DNA of 64,000 bases from Leptidea sinapis (Eukaryota; Arthropoda; Insecta; Lepidoptera; Pieridae): assembly GCF_905404315.1 (NCBI RefSeq), contig NC_066293.1, positions 1,689,001 through 1,753,000 on the forward strand. The letters are read 5' to 3'. The translations under genes were made by a program, and so were the position numbers. This document shows, piece by piece, positions 1 through 11,052 of the stretch (its first letter is position 1; each line of letters begins with the position of its first letter). The notes below the pieces were generated by a model. The model searched no databases, had not been told where the DNA came from, and worked only from the letters and a program-made list of their open reading frames with translations.

Positions 1-559
1 AAGTAGACATGAGTCCACTGCTGGACATCAGCTTATCCGAACCACTTAACCCGACTCATGGGCTGGGTTGCTCCAACTTACTTTAACAATACAAAAATGT
101 TAAAGTACTGGTTAAGCAAAAATTGTACCATTTGTCAATTTTTAAATGACGTTTTAAACTGTTTCTGACCGTTGAAACGTTTCAATACTGACCTGTCAAA
201 AGATTTTGGAGTTGATATTTCACTTTTTAACTTTACATTGCCAAAGAATACGACGGTGCAACACATCCCGCAGTCTATGTTAAAGTTAGCGTTACTGTTA
301 ACATTAAATTTGTCTTAAATCTTAACTATAACATATATTATAATGCAGCACAGGATTACCGTCATCATCTTGTCTGTCCTGTACAAAATCCAAAAAAGTC
401 GCAAATGTGTCGGGAGCCTAACTCGATATTTTATGATGGGCCGTTATCGGCATCGGTCGTAAATATGATCGAGCCGGAAAATTGAGAAAAACTATAAAAC
501 AACCTTTGATTTTAATGTTCTGTATTGAATCTGTTACAGAACCTGTTGCTGGTATAATA
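1..559. other. no gene seen
   Basis: AT-rich sequence without a convincing frame or terminal repeats. A LINE fragment begins further on, at about 560-635. Confidence 0.5.
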
Positions 560-1459
560 AAACAAAAAAACTATTGTACAATTACTTCTTCGTGTATCTG
601 TATGTCAAGGCCATATACTTTTAATATGTTATGTAATGTATATCTTGGCATTACTCTGGATTCCAAATTACAATGGGGCCCCCATATTGAAGAATTTTCG
701 AACAGACTTAGTTCTGCAGAATACGCGGTTTAAAGTTAAGACCATTATCTGACATAGATACGGCGCGACTAGTATACTTTAGTTATTTCCATAGTATTAT
801 GTCCTATGGTATATTGTTATGCGGCAACGCTGCCGATATTAACACAATATTTGTGCTGCAGAAAAAGGCTTTTCGCGCTATGTATAACCTAGGTCCTAAA
901 GAATCACTATGAGATTTTTTTTTAAGAAATAAACATATTGACTTTTGCTTCTCAATAAATTCTTGATAATATTCTATATGTTTATAAGCACAAAAAAATT
1001 GCTAGAAACTGTGAGAATTATAATGTTAACCCGAGGAACAAATATAAACTTGTTATGCCTACTACTCGGTTAAGTCGAGTTAGTAAGTCTTTTATTTGGC
1101 GTTGTATATGCTTTTACAACAAGATCCCAGAAAGATCCAGAAGTTGTAAAAGACAACAAGATCCCAGAAACAGTACGAAACAAATTTATTACGAATTTCA
1201 AAAGAATTGTTAAAAAACGTTAATGTGACAATAATTCTTAATGAATTGGTACGTATTCGGAATGGAGCAACCGCCGTCAGGCTATTTAAATACTACTTTA
1301 TTTTAACGAAATTTTATAAAAAAAAAAGACTCCCGCTGAGTTTCTTACGCCCGTTCTTCTCAGGTCTGTGGCATACATTTTCGAATATCGGTAGTGAGTG
1401 CTTAACGTTCAATAAGTGATTTTAAATCCTATTTTGAATAGAATTATTTGAACTTGAAT
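560..1459 (+). pseudogene. LINE 'family Z' RT C-terminal remnant with 3' UTR
   Basis: Broken reverse-transcriptase C-terminal part of a non-LTR element, with stops and frame changes. Readable peptides in order are YLGITLDSKLQWGPHI (about 640-690), TARLVYFSYFHSIMSYGILL (about 765-820) and NTIFVLQKKAFRAMYNLG. The 3' UTR (1318-1459) has the cccgctgagtttctt / ttctcaggtctg blocks and ends near ttgaacttgaatt. The same 3' end recurs about ten times in the window on both strands. An 18-bp block (acaacaagatcccagaaa) is duplicated near 1117 and 1153. The left boundary is uncertain and no target duplication was found. The clade is not assigned. Confidence 0.75.
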
Positions 1460-2403
1460 TGTGCCCGATAACATTGTTAAAAGGGATTCTTGCCGGAGGT
1501 ACTATTTTATACAGTTGTCGCGCGAGTTGAATGCAGTCGGGGCCTGAGGTAAAGCGTGGGAGATTCTCACCTCGCTGTCCGCACGCCTCGCCTCTCGCGC
1601 CTGCAGTGTAGTGCTGAAACCTCAGTCGTAGCTTACCGTGTTATAGCGTTAATACTAAAGTTGCGATCCCGTGTTATTTATTATTTGACTAATGATGACT
1701 GATCCGAGTCCATCAGGTTCCGTTGTGTGTTTTAGACAGGCAGAAAAAAAATTGAGATTTAATTATAAGGTTAAAATGAAAAAAAAAATCATATCATTTT
1801 AGCCCTGTGTCAAATGGTGAACTTGAAGCATTATTTAAATTTATCGACACACTCATCATTATGGTCATCAATTATAATTAGGTCACAACACTATCCTGTA
1901 CCTGAACTCTGCATTCAACTCTTCATTCGAGTATTCGCCGTGTCGCTACGCATGCAAGTAATATTCAAAAAACCATTGAAATACGAGTACCTGGGTCTTA
2001 CTGCAATCTGAACAGAGCTCCTCCAACAAACATTGTTCAATATTAATGGTGGCACCACACAATGCGGTGGACCCCATTAATTAATATTATTACATCTCCC
2101 TCTGATATACGGCCGCGGAGCCAAATACCTCTCGCTATTCAAGTGATGAATACCCAAAATGGCGCCTATTAGATTTAAGTTATTTAATTTATGATTAACT
2201 GTCTCCGGGCCTTAGAACATTCCAGAATTGATTAATTATATTTACAATGATATGGTAAAGATTTTAAGGATTCCTAATAGAAGCCATTTGGATATAAACA
2301 TATTTAATTTATACCAAATTTATGGACGATGCGGAACTTGAACCCGTGACTCTCAGGCTTAAGATTAAATCCACCATAACGAGGTTTTAGGAGAAACTAA
2401 GGT
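1460..2403. other. no gene; GC-rich patch inside
   Basis: Mostly AT-rich. A GC-rich, CpG-containing stretch at about 1510-1640 stands out and could be a promoter or first-exon region, but no coding frame supports it. A short tRNA-like scrap (acttgaacccgtgactctc) lies near 2335. Confidence 0.3.
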
Positions 2404-2528
2404 AGAGATCTATTTACGTACTTATACTTTGCTCAGACTTTACTTACGTAAAACTTAGCTAAGTATGATAAACCGCAACTTGACTTTTGTCTTAGCTTAG
2501 GCACAGCATAATTTCAGCAATCGAATCG

Positions 2529-2560
2529 AAGATTTGTTTCGTAAAAACGAAACAAATCTT
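2529..2560. repeat. perfect 14-bp hairpin
   Basis: Arms 2529-2542 and 2547-2560 are exact reverse complements (aagatttgtttcgt) around a 4-nt aaaa loop. It lies inside the MITE, between its left arm and the SINE. Confidence 0.85.
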
Positions 2561-2569
2561 TTTATTCTC

Positions 2570-2830
2570 ACTTCTGGGATTAATAACCCAAATTTAATTT
2601 AAAACAAAATTTATCAACGATGCAGGACTCGAACCCGCGACATCTCGCGTTCCGTGCGAGCGCTCTTCCTGAGTCAACCGTTCGAGTGACGTATCATTCA
2701 TAAACCTTGTAATGTCTTGTTCAACTCTCAGGTTGTAACTTCAGCTACAGGATCTACTTTACAGTTTAACCCTGCTCAACCCCATATTAGGAAATTGACT
2801 TAAGATGTCGCTCTTTCAAATCTAAACAAC
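2570..2830 (-). mobile_element. tRNA-like SINE (minus), nested in MITE
   Basis: On the minus strand a tRNA-like segment carries a pol III B box, GGTTCGAGTCC (complement of 2625-2635), and an upstream A-box-like GGTTGACTCAGGAAGAGC. The flank at about 2700-2830 (caactctcaggttgtaac, attgacttaagatgtcg) matches, in reverse, the copy at 44228-44470. A related tRNA-like part is at 37811-37890. Confidence 0.65.
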
Positions 2831-2954
2831 TGTCTAAAATAGAAATCAAAGATTATGCTAAGCATGAACTAAGTTTTACGTAAGTAAATTCTAAGTACTT
2901 CCGCTCTATAAATGAGCCACGTCATGAGTCACGCCCTTCAAACCGAAAGACAGT

Positions 2955-3153
2955 CTATCTATATATATATATACATAATGAAAATGGTCTTTGTTTGAGA
3001 CTCAATCACGCCTAAACCACTGATCGTATCGACATAAAATTACCACCATTTGATGCGAAATTTATCCTAGATGGTTTTTTTTCAAATTTCAACGTTCCTT
3101 CATAAATTTATTTCCTTTTAAAATTCGCCCGGCAAAGCGGGCCGGAACGACTA
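2955..3153 (+). mobile_element. Helitron-like short copy
   Basis: It starts with an AT run (tctatatatatatatac), continues with the stock text 'tctttgtttgagactcaatcacgcctaaacca', shown here in part, and ends in a short GC hairpin (gcccg gcaaag cgggc) about 10 nt before CTAGT. A hairpin plus CTRR-T terminus is the Helitron hallmark. It is non-coding. Confidence 0.6.
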
Positions 3154-3169
3154 GTGCTTCATAAAAAAA

Positions 3170-3290
3170 GTTCAGTCTTCCTTATAAAGAGTCCGCTGAT
3201 AATAATGTATCATTTTGATTATCGAATCTTCTGCGCCATTGCAACACACACTTGACTGTTTTCATTATTTTTCAAGTTGTATAGAAGTGG
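3170..3290 (+). repeat. dispersed repeat, copy 1 (partner 15955-16055)
   Basis: Shares cttataaa.ag, attgaatcttc-type, attgcaac.ca.acttgac and gttttc.tt.ttt.tcaag blocks in the same order with 15955-16055. The class is unknown. Confidence 0.5.
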
Positions 3291-4468
3291 AGAGGCTGTA
3301 AATAAAGGTTATTCATAGCATTTCAATGTATTTCGCAGACGTTTTACATCTTTTGTGTTTTATGTTCATGGCGAGCACAATACTGCGGGAGACTGTTCTG
3401 CCCGACAATATATCGCATTGTTAGCCATTTTTAATACTCAACGCATTACTGGCTCAATGGAGTTTGTCTTCATCAACATATCTTTGTCAAATATTCTATT
3501 CGCGTATTGTTTCATACTTTCAAATTATATTTATACATCAACAATGCGTGGACTTATGTTATTTGTATTTATGTACATGTATTATGCCATATTTTATGGC
3601 GTGAAAATTAAACTAAATATTTATAATAAAATATTACTATTTAATATAATTATGTTAATGTTTATATAATTTAAATTGTCCTATACGTATTTTAGCATTT
3701 TGAATAATAAAAAAGCAAATTTATATCACTGCCTTGGTGTTTATTAATTGAGCATTTTGTATACTTGATTCCGATAATTATTTGCGTGATATAAACATAA
3801 ATCAAAATATTATTAATTCTTAAGGTAAAAAATAGACTCTTATGTAGGTCAAAGTTATATATTTTTCCATTTACTACCACTTGGGAAAAGTTGAGATTTA
3901 ATGAAAAGCAGTGGTAAGAAACACATTACCACTCTTTTAAATTAACATTTTCAGATTCATCATAATACAAATATTTTAAATACAATCAATGCAAAGTGAT
4001 GCAAGAAAATACTCAAATTTTCAATTTACTTAAACATAAGTGAAATAATAAGCTAATCATTACAAAAAAAACTGGAGAGTAATTAAGTTAATACATCAAG
4101 TCCCACATACTGTAAATAAATAAAGATATTTAATATGAACATTTTGAACTTTTGCAGTATTTTGCTTAAACAATCAAAATTACAATACAAGAGCGAAAAC
4201 ACACGGGTATAACTTACTTATAATGATCATGAAAAAGAAACTTTAAATTAAAGTATGTAAATAATAAAAAAAAAAATATTTATTTCAAACAAACAAAATT
4301 TTATTACACATCAGCATAATATATTACATCAGCGTAACTCGCCTACGACACAACCTACGAAATCTAAACGACTACGCCGCGGCGTGACTCTAGTACGTGT
4401 CAGTGCCTACGCATGCTTACGGCTACTAGATTACGAGTACTTACCTACATACAGCTTGTTCACAAATG
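3291..4468. other. no gene; possible LINE tail inside
   Basis: Very AT-rich. A 104-aa frame (3355-3669) has low-complexity composition and no recognisable domain. At 3895-3985 an antisense LINE-tail-like segment (agcagtggtaagaaac, cttttaaattaac) resembles 39595-39670. Confidence 0.4.
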
Positions 4469-4705
4469 ATATTCAAATTCATATATTTTTTTGTAAGTAG
4501 GATATGAATTCACTTTTTGAAAGCCAAAACCTACCACCCATTCGATAAAGTATGCCTCAGTCCTGAGAAGAACAGGCGTAATAAACTTTTCTTATAAAAA
4601 TATCGTTAAAATGTAATATCGTACAATACGATTTATTAATTAATAACCTGAAGGCAGTCTATTCCCAGTCTGTGGTATCATTAAGTAAGTCATTTATGTT
4701 ATAGT
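4469..4705 (-). mobile_element. family Z LINE 3' end (minus)
   Basis: Reverse complement of the family Z tail: poly-A-side attcaaattcatat, then cttttgaaagcc, accacccattcg, cctgagaagaac, and at 4655-4690 cccagtctgtggtat, which is found in sense at about 28455. 5'-truncated and non-coding. Confidence 0.7.
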
Positions 4706-4799
4706 ATTAAGAAACTTATTGTAAAAGCATTTACGTCGCCCCACAAACGACTTACTAGTTAACATATTAAAGGTCGCTAGCGCGTCCGTACTTTGGCGG

Positions 4800-5036
4800 T
4801 AGTTCGACCAAAGTAAACAAAAATACTCTGGGCCTCACCCTGTCTGAAAATGGTGAGTGGGGAGTGCGCAAGGATGACGAGGAGTAAGGCCCATCGTCTC
4901 CGCTGGCTCAGCCACGTAGAACACATGGAAGAGGATCGTGGAGTTAGAAAGGCATACTTTGGACTAGCAGAGGGCCGCCCGGGTGAACGCCAATCCAAGT
5001 TGGGTTCCCACTTTGGGTCGCTGCGCCGTAGTAAGT
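4800..5036 (+). pseudogene. LINE RT C-terminal scrap
   Basis: The plus strand reads HRLRWLSHVEHMEEDRGVRK followed by a GRP-like stretch. This matches the HRLRWLGHVERM...GRRPVGRP signature at the C-terminus of many insect endonuclease-reverse transcriptases. Only the tail is present. The family A repeat begins immediately after. Confidence 0.6.
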
Positions 5037-5064
5037 AAGGAAACAAAAATATGGTCACAAGTTT

Positions 5065-5405
5065 TTTTTTAATGAAAATAAAGCACGAGACGACCATGAC
5101 GTAATGATACAGATGACCAGCTGATGGTAATTGATACGCCCTGCCCATTACAATGCAGTGTCGTTCAGCATTCTTGAAAAACCCAAAAATTCTGAGCGAC
5201 ACTACAATTGCGCTTGTAACCTTGAGACATAAGATGTTAAGTCTTATTTGCCCAGAAATTTCACTAGCTACGGCGCCCTTCAGAGTTCAGACCAAAACAC
5301 AATAATTCTTACACATTATTGCTTCACAGCAGAAACAGGCACCGTTGTGGTACCCATAATCTAGCCGGCATCCTGTGCAAAGGAGCCTCCCACTGATTTA
5401 CTTGT
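5065..5405 (+). mobile_element. family A repeat, near full length
   Basis: One of the longest copies of a ~330-bp interspersed repeat. Landmarks in order: gatgagacgagcaggac-like start, tgatacgccctgcccatta, ttctgagcg.cactacaatt, cttgagacataagatgtta, actagctacggcgccctt, gcatcctgtgcaaaggagcc. There is no coding capacity and the antisense frames are spurious. It has neither clear terminal inverted repeats nor a good B box, so its class is open. Confidence 0.75.
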
Positions 5406-5699
5406 ACCGTTATTACTCTTAACGTTAAGGCCACTACCTTTAATCCTGTGCCTATTTGATCGAAGCTTGTGGTGGAAAGAATTTACTCTTATGTTTTTAT
5501 TTTGATGTTGCTTGTGGCGGCGTCGGGGGCCGGTCGTTTCCCTTCCTAAAATATGACCAATGGAGGCGGTATTGAATAAGAACAGAAACCCTGCTTCATG
5601 TTTTTAAATTTAAGTAAGAGCTATTTAAATTATTTTACAAATACTGAAATTTAAAGATATAATTTGTAAAAAGATGAAGCTGTTAATGTTTGACATTCA

Positions 5700-5930
5700 T
5701 AAGCGTCACCTTCAAAGTCAAAGTTCTTTATTTGCCAGAAACATTCACAAGTAAAGTTGTTACAAATTTAAGAGCAGGCACATGTTTCGTCTTGACAGAC
5801 ATGCAAATATTTTGTGGTTTCACTTCACAATATTATAAACCTAACACAATTACTGCTACATGTAATTTAATCAATGTAAAGCCCACTAAAAGACCCTACA
5901 ATACACATTTACAATAATAAATGAAATGCT
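5700..5930 (-). mobile_element. antisense LINE 3' end
   Basis: Begins with caaagtcaaagttctttatt, the complement of the (TTTGAC)n-ended 3' tails seen in sense at 60945-60979. 30714-30760 starts the same way. Non-coding. Confidence 0.4.
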
Positions 5931-6034
5931 AAGAGATAATGTAGTAAAAATAATCACAACAAAATATAATATTATTGGTAAAAATAGTATTGGTGCCAGT
6001 TGCCACTTCGTTCTTCGTGCTTCTTGACCTACAT

Positions 6035-6060
6035 GAATGTGATTTTGATTTGATTTGATC
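6035..6060 (+). repeat. short (TTTGAT)n LINE tail
   Basis: gattttgatttgatttgatc is a short tandem tail typical of lepidopteran LINE 3' ends. The body upstream is too diverged to define. Confidence 0.4.
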
Positions 6061-6419
6061 TTTGTGTCACATAGGCCTCTTCTGAGCTAACAAAGAAAAC
6101 AATTATCACGAGTCATAAATTTGATTTAAAAGTCGCTTTAGAAATTCAAAGCTAAAACTGCCGACCGTAAGTTTACAAGCAAGTTGTGAAATGTTGGTAA
6201 GGCTGCACTAAATCAGATTGGCCATACGTTGTTAATGAATATTGGCGACGTGGCCGCTGCCGGGACTCGAACCGGCGTGTAAATAAGACCTTGGAGCGGC
6301 GCCAACCATCTGTTTCTTACTGCACAACTGGTTCTCAAACTGTGTTCATTACACTCAATTTTGACGGCAATATATGAATATATAGATAGTAAGTGAATGT
6401 AACTTTATATATTTATTTG

Positions 6420-6685
6420 TATAGCCGAGTGGTTAGCGATCCTACCTACTAAGCTAGACGTCCCGGGTTCGAATCCCGGTAGGTGCAAGCATTTATATGA
6501 TGAATATGGATGTTTGTTTCCGAGTCATGAATGTTTAAATGTTATTATGAATTTATGTATGTTTAAGTAAGTATATTGTATTAAATATATCATTGTCTTG
6601 TAACCCATAACACAGGCTATATATGCTTAACTTGGGGCAAGATAATTTGTGTAAAAAGTGTGTCAATATTATTATTATTATATTT
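6420..6685 (+). mobile_element. tRNA-derived SINE (Metulj-like)
   Basis: The head is tRNA-like: A box tagccgagtggttagcg (6423 onward) and perfect B box ggttcgaatcc (6466-6476). A body of atgtttgtttccgagtcatg, gtttaagtaagtatattg and aacttggggcaagataattt follows, and it ends in (att)n at about 6670. This layout is the common butterfly SINE type. A 3' relic of the same family is at 15310-15380. It is not a functional tRNA gene, because no acceptor stem closes. Confidence 0.85.
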
Positions 6686-6689
6686 CATT

Positions 6690-6830
6690 AAAGTTCCTGT
6701 ATCCCCTAGCTGGGGCAGAGGGCATCACACAGTGCATCTCCATCGCGATCGGTTCTGAGTATCTCTAATGATTTCACTCCAGGTCTGTCCGATGTCCTTG
6801 GCTTCATCAAGGTTAAGGAAAGGAACTTTA
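6690..6830. repeat. repeat with partner at 59105-59190
   Basis: aagttcctgtatccc.tagctggggcagagggcatc, then ctccatcgcgatcg and atttcactcca, shared in order with 59112-59186. This copy has an extra short insert (acacagtg) and extends further. The class is unknown. Confidence 0.6.
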
Positions 6831-7544
6831 TATATATGTTTCCAAAATATCTAATATATTACAATTTAATATGATTTTGTAAGTATTTAAGATGCATCCA
6901 TACAGTTAATTCTATTGCAATGAAAGGCGTTGTTTCAAAATACTATAGGCCCTGGGCCACGACCTTGTACGTATGGCACTAGAAAGATCAGCTTAGAATT
7001 GAAATTAAAAATGACCCGAAATTTCACCAAAATATATATAGCTCAAAAGTTTATTTAACAATATGTTATTGTAACAATACGCCAAACTCGCGCCAATATG
7101 CGTTAAGTCTTGTATTTTAAATACAAGTTTGAGAAGCGCTGGCAAGCTTTCTCGTTGACGGTGCGCCATTTTGAAAGCCTACGCTACTAGGAGTTACTTT
7201 AAAATATTGTCAAGAGACGTGATATCATAAACTGGAAAGCTTACGAGCATTATATTAATTTGTCAGCCAATAACACAGCGGCTAATGTACTGTTAGAAAA
7301 ATTATGAGATCACTCCAAAACCGTTTTTTAATTTTATTACAATTAACAATAAAACCATGTAAATAATTAACTAGTATTATATAATCAACATATTAAATTT
7401 AGTTACTTTGTTTACTAATTTAAGTTTTATTACTTAATTTGCAGGGAGTGAAATGAAAATAAAGTATTATTCTTTTATACAAAATTTTATATAAAAATCT
7501 TTATTGTTAAATGCGAAGTTTGTGGAAATCCATTCATTACAAGA
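6831..7544. other. no gene seen
   Basis: AT-rich sequence without a supported frame or recognisable repeat. Confidence 0.4.
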
Positions 7545-7850
7545 ATTATTTAGATTTTCCCTGTTCTTGTAACGAAAATATGTCACAGCAGAACTGGCAA
7601 ATTGTATGTCAAAAATAATCTCATAGAAGAGACACGAATGCAAATAAAAACTATCCTATCTCTCAAATTGGATAGAACTGAACACAGTGCGCAAAATTTA
7701 ATCAAAATAGGTTCGCAGTTTGGGAGTTCATTGCGGACAAACAACGTGACACGAAATTTAATTATAAAGAGATTTATGCGCGGTCATGATGGAACGAACG
7801 TGAACGAATCGTCATGATTAATATATTTATCAAATTTTAAATAAATAATG
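7545..7850 (-). mobile_element. Helitron-like remnant (minus)
   Basis: Shares with 30902-31268 the blocks atcctatctctcaa.ttgga, ttgcggacaaacaacgtg and acacgaaattta in the same order. It is more diverged, and its CTAG end is not recognisable. Confidence 0.5.
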
Positions 7851-8036
7851 TTGAAACGACGAAAAATTAACATCTCCAATTCAAAGTGATGCTGTATTTG
7901 GGCAGGTTTGAACTCCGCATCATACACTTACAATACACGCTGCATCTCATGTGAAAATAATTATTCCGATCGGTTCAGTAGTTTTCAGTATAACCGAAGG
8001 AAAAAACCGGCCAAACATATACTAGTGTAGATCTAT

Positions 8037-8379
8037 AACTAGATACCGCAGGCGTAGTCGCACAGTTTGGCAACTAATACTACGCCGTGTGTGTGGGCGT
8101 ACTCGAGCCAGTTTCGATCAATGTGACGTTGACGTGCCACATGTTCTGTTTAACTTTGCTAATAATTGAAACTTAAATGCCGGTACAAGTAAGACTTTGT
8201 AAAAATAATACTACAAGAAATAAGAAAGACACTGGTATTATCAGTAAGTATTTTGATTTTTTTTAATTTCAATGTAAAATAACACGAAGCATTATAACAT
8301 CATTTGAAAGATGCCATTGAGCTTCTAATAGTTGCCGTAATAAAGAAGCTGTTGTTCTTAGGGAGTGCGGTATCTAGTT
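8037..8379. repeat. 343-bp interval with perfect 13-bp inverted ends
   Basis: aactagataccgc at 8037-8049 and its exact reverse complement at 8367-8379. There is no coding capacity and no clear target duplication, so a MITE is possible but unproven. Confidence 0.4.
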
Positions 8380-9348
8380 GGAGCGCAGCGCAGGACCAAT
8401 CCTTAATCTAAGGGCGCGGGGTATTAAATAATTATAAATTATATCTTCTTCTATAATAATTATAAGCTCTGAAGCATAAATTTCCGAATAGATTAATAGG
8501 TGGGTATGATGCGTACTTAGTTATGTTCAATAAATAATTTCAAAACCTATATTGCGTAAAAATATATGAATTTGAAAAGTAAAGAATTGAGGACAGTTTG
8601 AAGCGTTGTATGGAATTGTGTTTGTAGGGCTATAATCGATACGTACCTATACATATGCAGAGAGTAACTCTTCCCTAAAATACATCAAACAATATCGCGT
8701 GTGATATGATCAAAACAAGCAACACCGGCGGGCGTAGCTAGCACACCGGACGTACACATGCGCTGGATGCTAATATGCGATCTAAATCCGTCTGTCCGTC
8801 TGTGTCCACGAGTTTGATTTATATCACGAATTAAGTCAGGGCTGTCGTCGGCCACCCGAAATAATTAAACCGGTGCACAGACAAGACAAGATAATGTGAC
8901 AGATATATATATATATATAACACATTCAGACAAGAATGATTCAAATATTAGATGATTATTAACAATTATACTTTATTAATTGAACCAACTAGTGCCAGCG
9001 CAGATTACATTAATTAAAATAAAATAATTGAGAATAAAATAATTGAAGGTAAGAAATTTCTGAAAACTTTATTTATTACAAAAGTCGTAATAAATACACT
9101 TGGAGAGAGACCTTATATCGAGTCCACTCACAATATTTAAAAATCGTAGTAACGCTGCTTAACATACCCCAAAAAAATATTATTATTTTCACTGATGTGC
9201 AAACCCTATTTCAGTAAAATTAATGAGTTAACAACGCACAATGTACCTTCATTTCTATCTAATTCGCGGAACGACAAAAATTTTAAGAGACCTAACCAAT
9301 TGAAACAACCTAAACGAACACTTACATTTTACATAATAAACGTCAAAT
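8380..9348. other. no gene seen
   Basis: AT-rich, with an (AT)n run near 8903-8919. The 120-aa plus frame at 9195-9557 overlaps the antisense of a transposase remnant and is not credible. Confidence 0.4.
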
Positions 9349-9712
9349 TTACAGAAACGGCTCAAAGTGTGCTCCGCCTTGCTCAATACACAACCTCGCT
9401 CGTCGGGACATGGCTTGTGTGGCATTTCGCAACATCGTCGGTGTTATTGATGCGAAAACCGATCCAACACGCTGTTCCATCTCGGCAACCGTTGGGCAAC
9501 CGGAGAAATACACTCTGTCTTTCACATAAACCCACAAAAAGAAGTCCTAGGGTGTGAGGTCCGGAGAACGAGCAGGCCATAGCAATGGTCCCCCGCGGCC
9601 GATCCATCCTCGCGGAATGCGAACGTTAAAATGTTGTCGTATGTTGTGAGCAAAATGTGCCGGAGTTTCATCATGCTGAAACACCATGTGTCTTTGGTTC
9701 CCAAAGTGATCC
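9349..9712 (-). pseudogene. Tc1/mariner-type transposase C-terminal part
   Basis: The minus-strand frame reads QRHMVFQHDETPAHFAHNIR, RGWIGRGGPLLWPARSPDLT, then an in-frame TAG (complement of 9547-9549), then DFFLWVYVKDRVYFS and RRARLCIEQGGAHFEPFL with its own stop at 9349-9351. The FQ.D..P.H block carries the second catalytic Asp, and SPDLTP.DFFLW is the conserved block leading to the third acidic residue. The N-terminal HTH and first Asp region are absent. One nonsense codon splits an otherwise continuous frame, so it is dead but not ancient. No terminal repeats were found. Confidence 0.8.
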
Positions 9713-9774
9713 CAAAAGTAAGTAAGGAGCAAACATTTGTGAAAGAAAAATAGAAAAACTATTAAAGTCGACAA

Positions 9775-10310
9775 TTATTAGGTAAAATAGGTACGTAGGC
9801 CTTTCTGTTTAATAATCTGGTTGCCTGACATGACAGCTTACTAGGGTTGACAAATTTTTGGCTTTGATAATTAATTATATTTTTACGGGGTATTTTGTAA
9901 CACGTTGTATAAGTACTATAAATACTATTATTAAGATGCAAATGCAAAATATATAAATTAATGTGTCAATAGTTCTCGCGACAGCCCTGGCAGCTGTTTG
10001 ATACTAAAATATGAAATCACGGAATTAATTTGAGCTATTTAGAGTTCGGTAGCGTGCTATCATTAGCAATATTTATTTGTATAACGAGGCGCGACCGGTT
10101 GATTTTCTGCAATTTTCTGACATGTCTTCAAAAATCGAGAATATCAAATCGATTTGGATCTTTGTTATAAGCTAACGCAGAGAGAAAACAATCTAACAGC
10201 GACTTGTACCAACAGTTACAACAGTGCTGCTAGCAAAAAAAAGTAATATAAACTTTAGCCTACAATTTTGCTCTTCGAGTGACCTTAAAAATATAAAGAT
10301 ATATATAAAC
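9775..10310. other. no gene seen
   Basis: No supported frame and no recognised repeat. Confidence 0.4.
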
Positions 10311-10440
10311 TTAGGCTGAGATCTATGGAGCGTACATAGACTTTGTTTTACTTACGTAAAACTTAGCAGAGCGTGATAAAACACGAACTTGACTTTTGCA
10401 TTAGTCTGTCTTAGCTTAACCTGAGTATAATTTCATGATA
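10311..10440. mobile_element. MITE left half
   Basis: aggctgagatctatggagcg and the core cttacgtaaaacttagc match the left arm of the MITE at 2405-2916. The right arm is missing. Confidence 0.55.
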
Positions 10441-10627
10441 TCAGTGGACTGTATGCGGCAGGTGGCTGTGCCGCCATATTGTTACACGAGGGCGGGAAGG
10501 GTTAAAGCTCTCAGCACTAGAGCCTTTAGCGCTAGAAGCCTGAGTACTCACCTATTGTATCCTCATCGAGAGTACTTCCACTGAGTCTTAAGCGTAACAG
10601 TAGGTACCTATGGTTAAGGTTTGTAAA

Positions 10628-10942
10628 GCGGCTGTGGTATATACTATGGGGCAATGCTGCCGATATTAATACAATCTTTGTGCTGCAGAAGACGGTAATT
10701 TGCGCTAACATAGGTCCTAAGGAATCATGGAGAGAAAAATTAACATCTTGACTGTTGCTTCTCAATATATACTTCATATGTACACAGGCACATAAGTGAA
10801 TTTGCTAGAAACTGTCATAACCATTATGTTAACCAGGAACAACCATAAATTTATAATGCTATTCTTCTTTGGAATGGGTGGTAGTTTTTGACTTTTAATA
10901 AGTAATACCACATCCTATTTTTAATAAAAATATTTGAATTTG
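10628..10942 (+). pseudogene. family Z LINE RT scrap plus 3' UTR
   Basis: Collinear with the first LINE fragment: atactatggggcaatgctgc, then a diverged LQKTV...NIGPKES-type stretch, then a jump to the 3' UTR (tggaatgggtggtagttttt; aaaaatatttgaatttgg). It has several frameshifts and an internal deletion. Confidence 0.7.
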
Positions 10943-10984
10943 GTACAGTTCAGGGTAGCCTTGTTTCACTGCGACTAATATGAT

Positions 10985-11052
10985 CTATTGTCCCAGTTAC
11001 TAGCTATGTCTTCGAAACACAATAATGCTTGCACATTTAGGAACACGAGTGC
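10985..11052 (+). mobile_element. family A fragment
   Basis: Matches the 3' half of the repeat: cccagttactagctatg, cgaaacacaataatgcttgc. Confidence 0.5.

Larger units (their letters stand above)
2405..2916. mobile_element. MITE with inverted ends, interrupted by a SINE
   Basis: Non-autonomous DNA element. The left arm includes tttacttacgtaaaacttag at 2439-2458 and the right arm holds its exact reverse complement at 2869-2888; outside these, gagatctat and the ctctataaatgag region also mirror weakly. Other copies lie at 10311-10440 (left half), 29838-29892 (right half) and 48134-48645. A tRNA-like SINE sits between the arms. No target duplication is clear, so the superfamily is open. Confidence 0.6.

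Noticed and set aside
3355..3669. 104-aa plus frame with membrane-like composition
   Set aside because: Phe/Ile/Tyr-rich because the DNA is AT-rich. No domain, homologue or gene context.
4777..5202. 141-aa minus-strand open frame
   Set aside because: Runs antisense through a LINE scrap and a family A copy. Similar frames appear at every family A copy, so it is a repeat by-product.
6240..6310. Possible tRNA gene on the minus strand
   Set aside because: There is a GGTTCGAGTCC box, but the T-stem has an extra base and no A box or anticodon arm is convincing. At most a SINE relic.
6420..6492. Possible tRNA gene
   Set aside because: A and B boxes are good, but no acceptor stem closes and a SINE body follows, with a second relic elsewhere.
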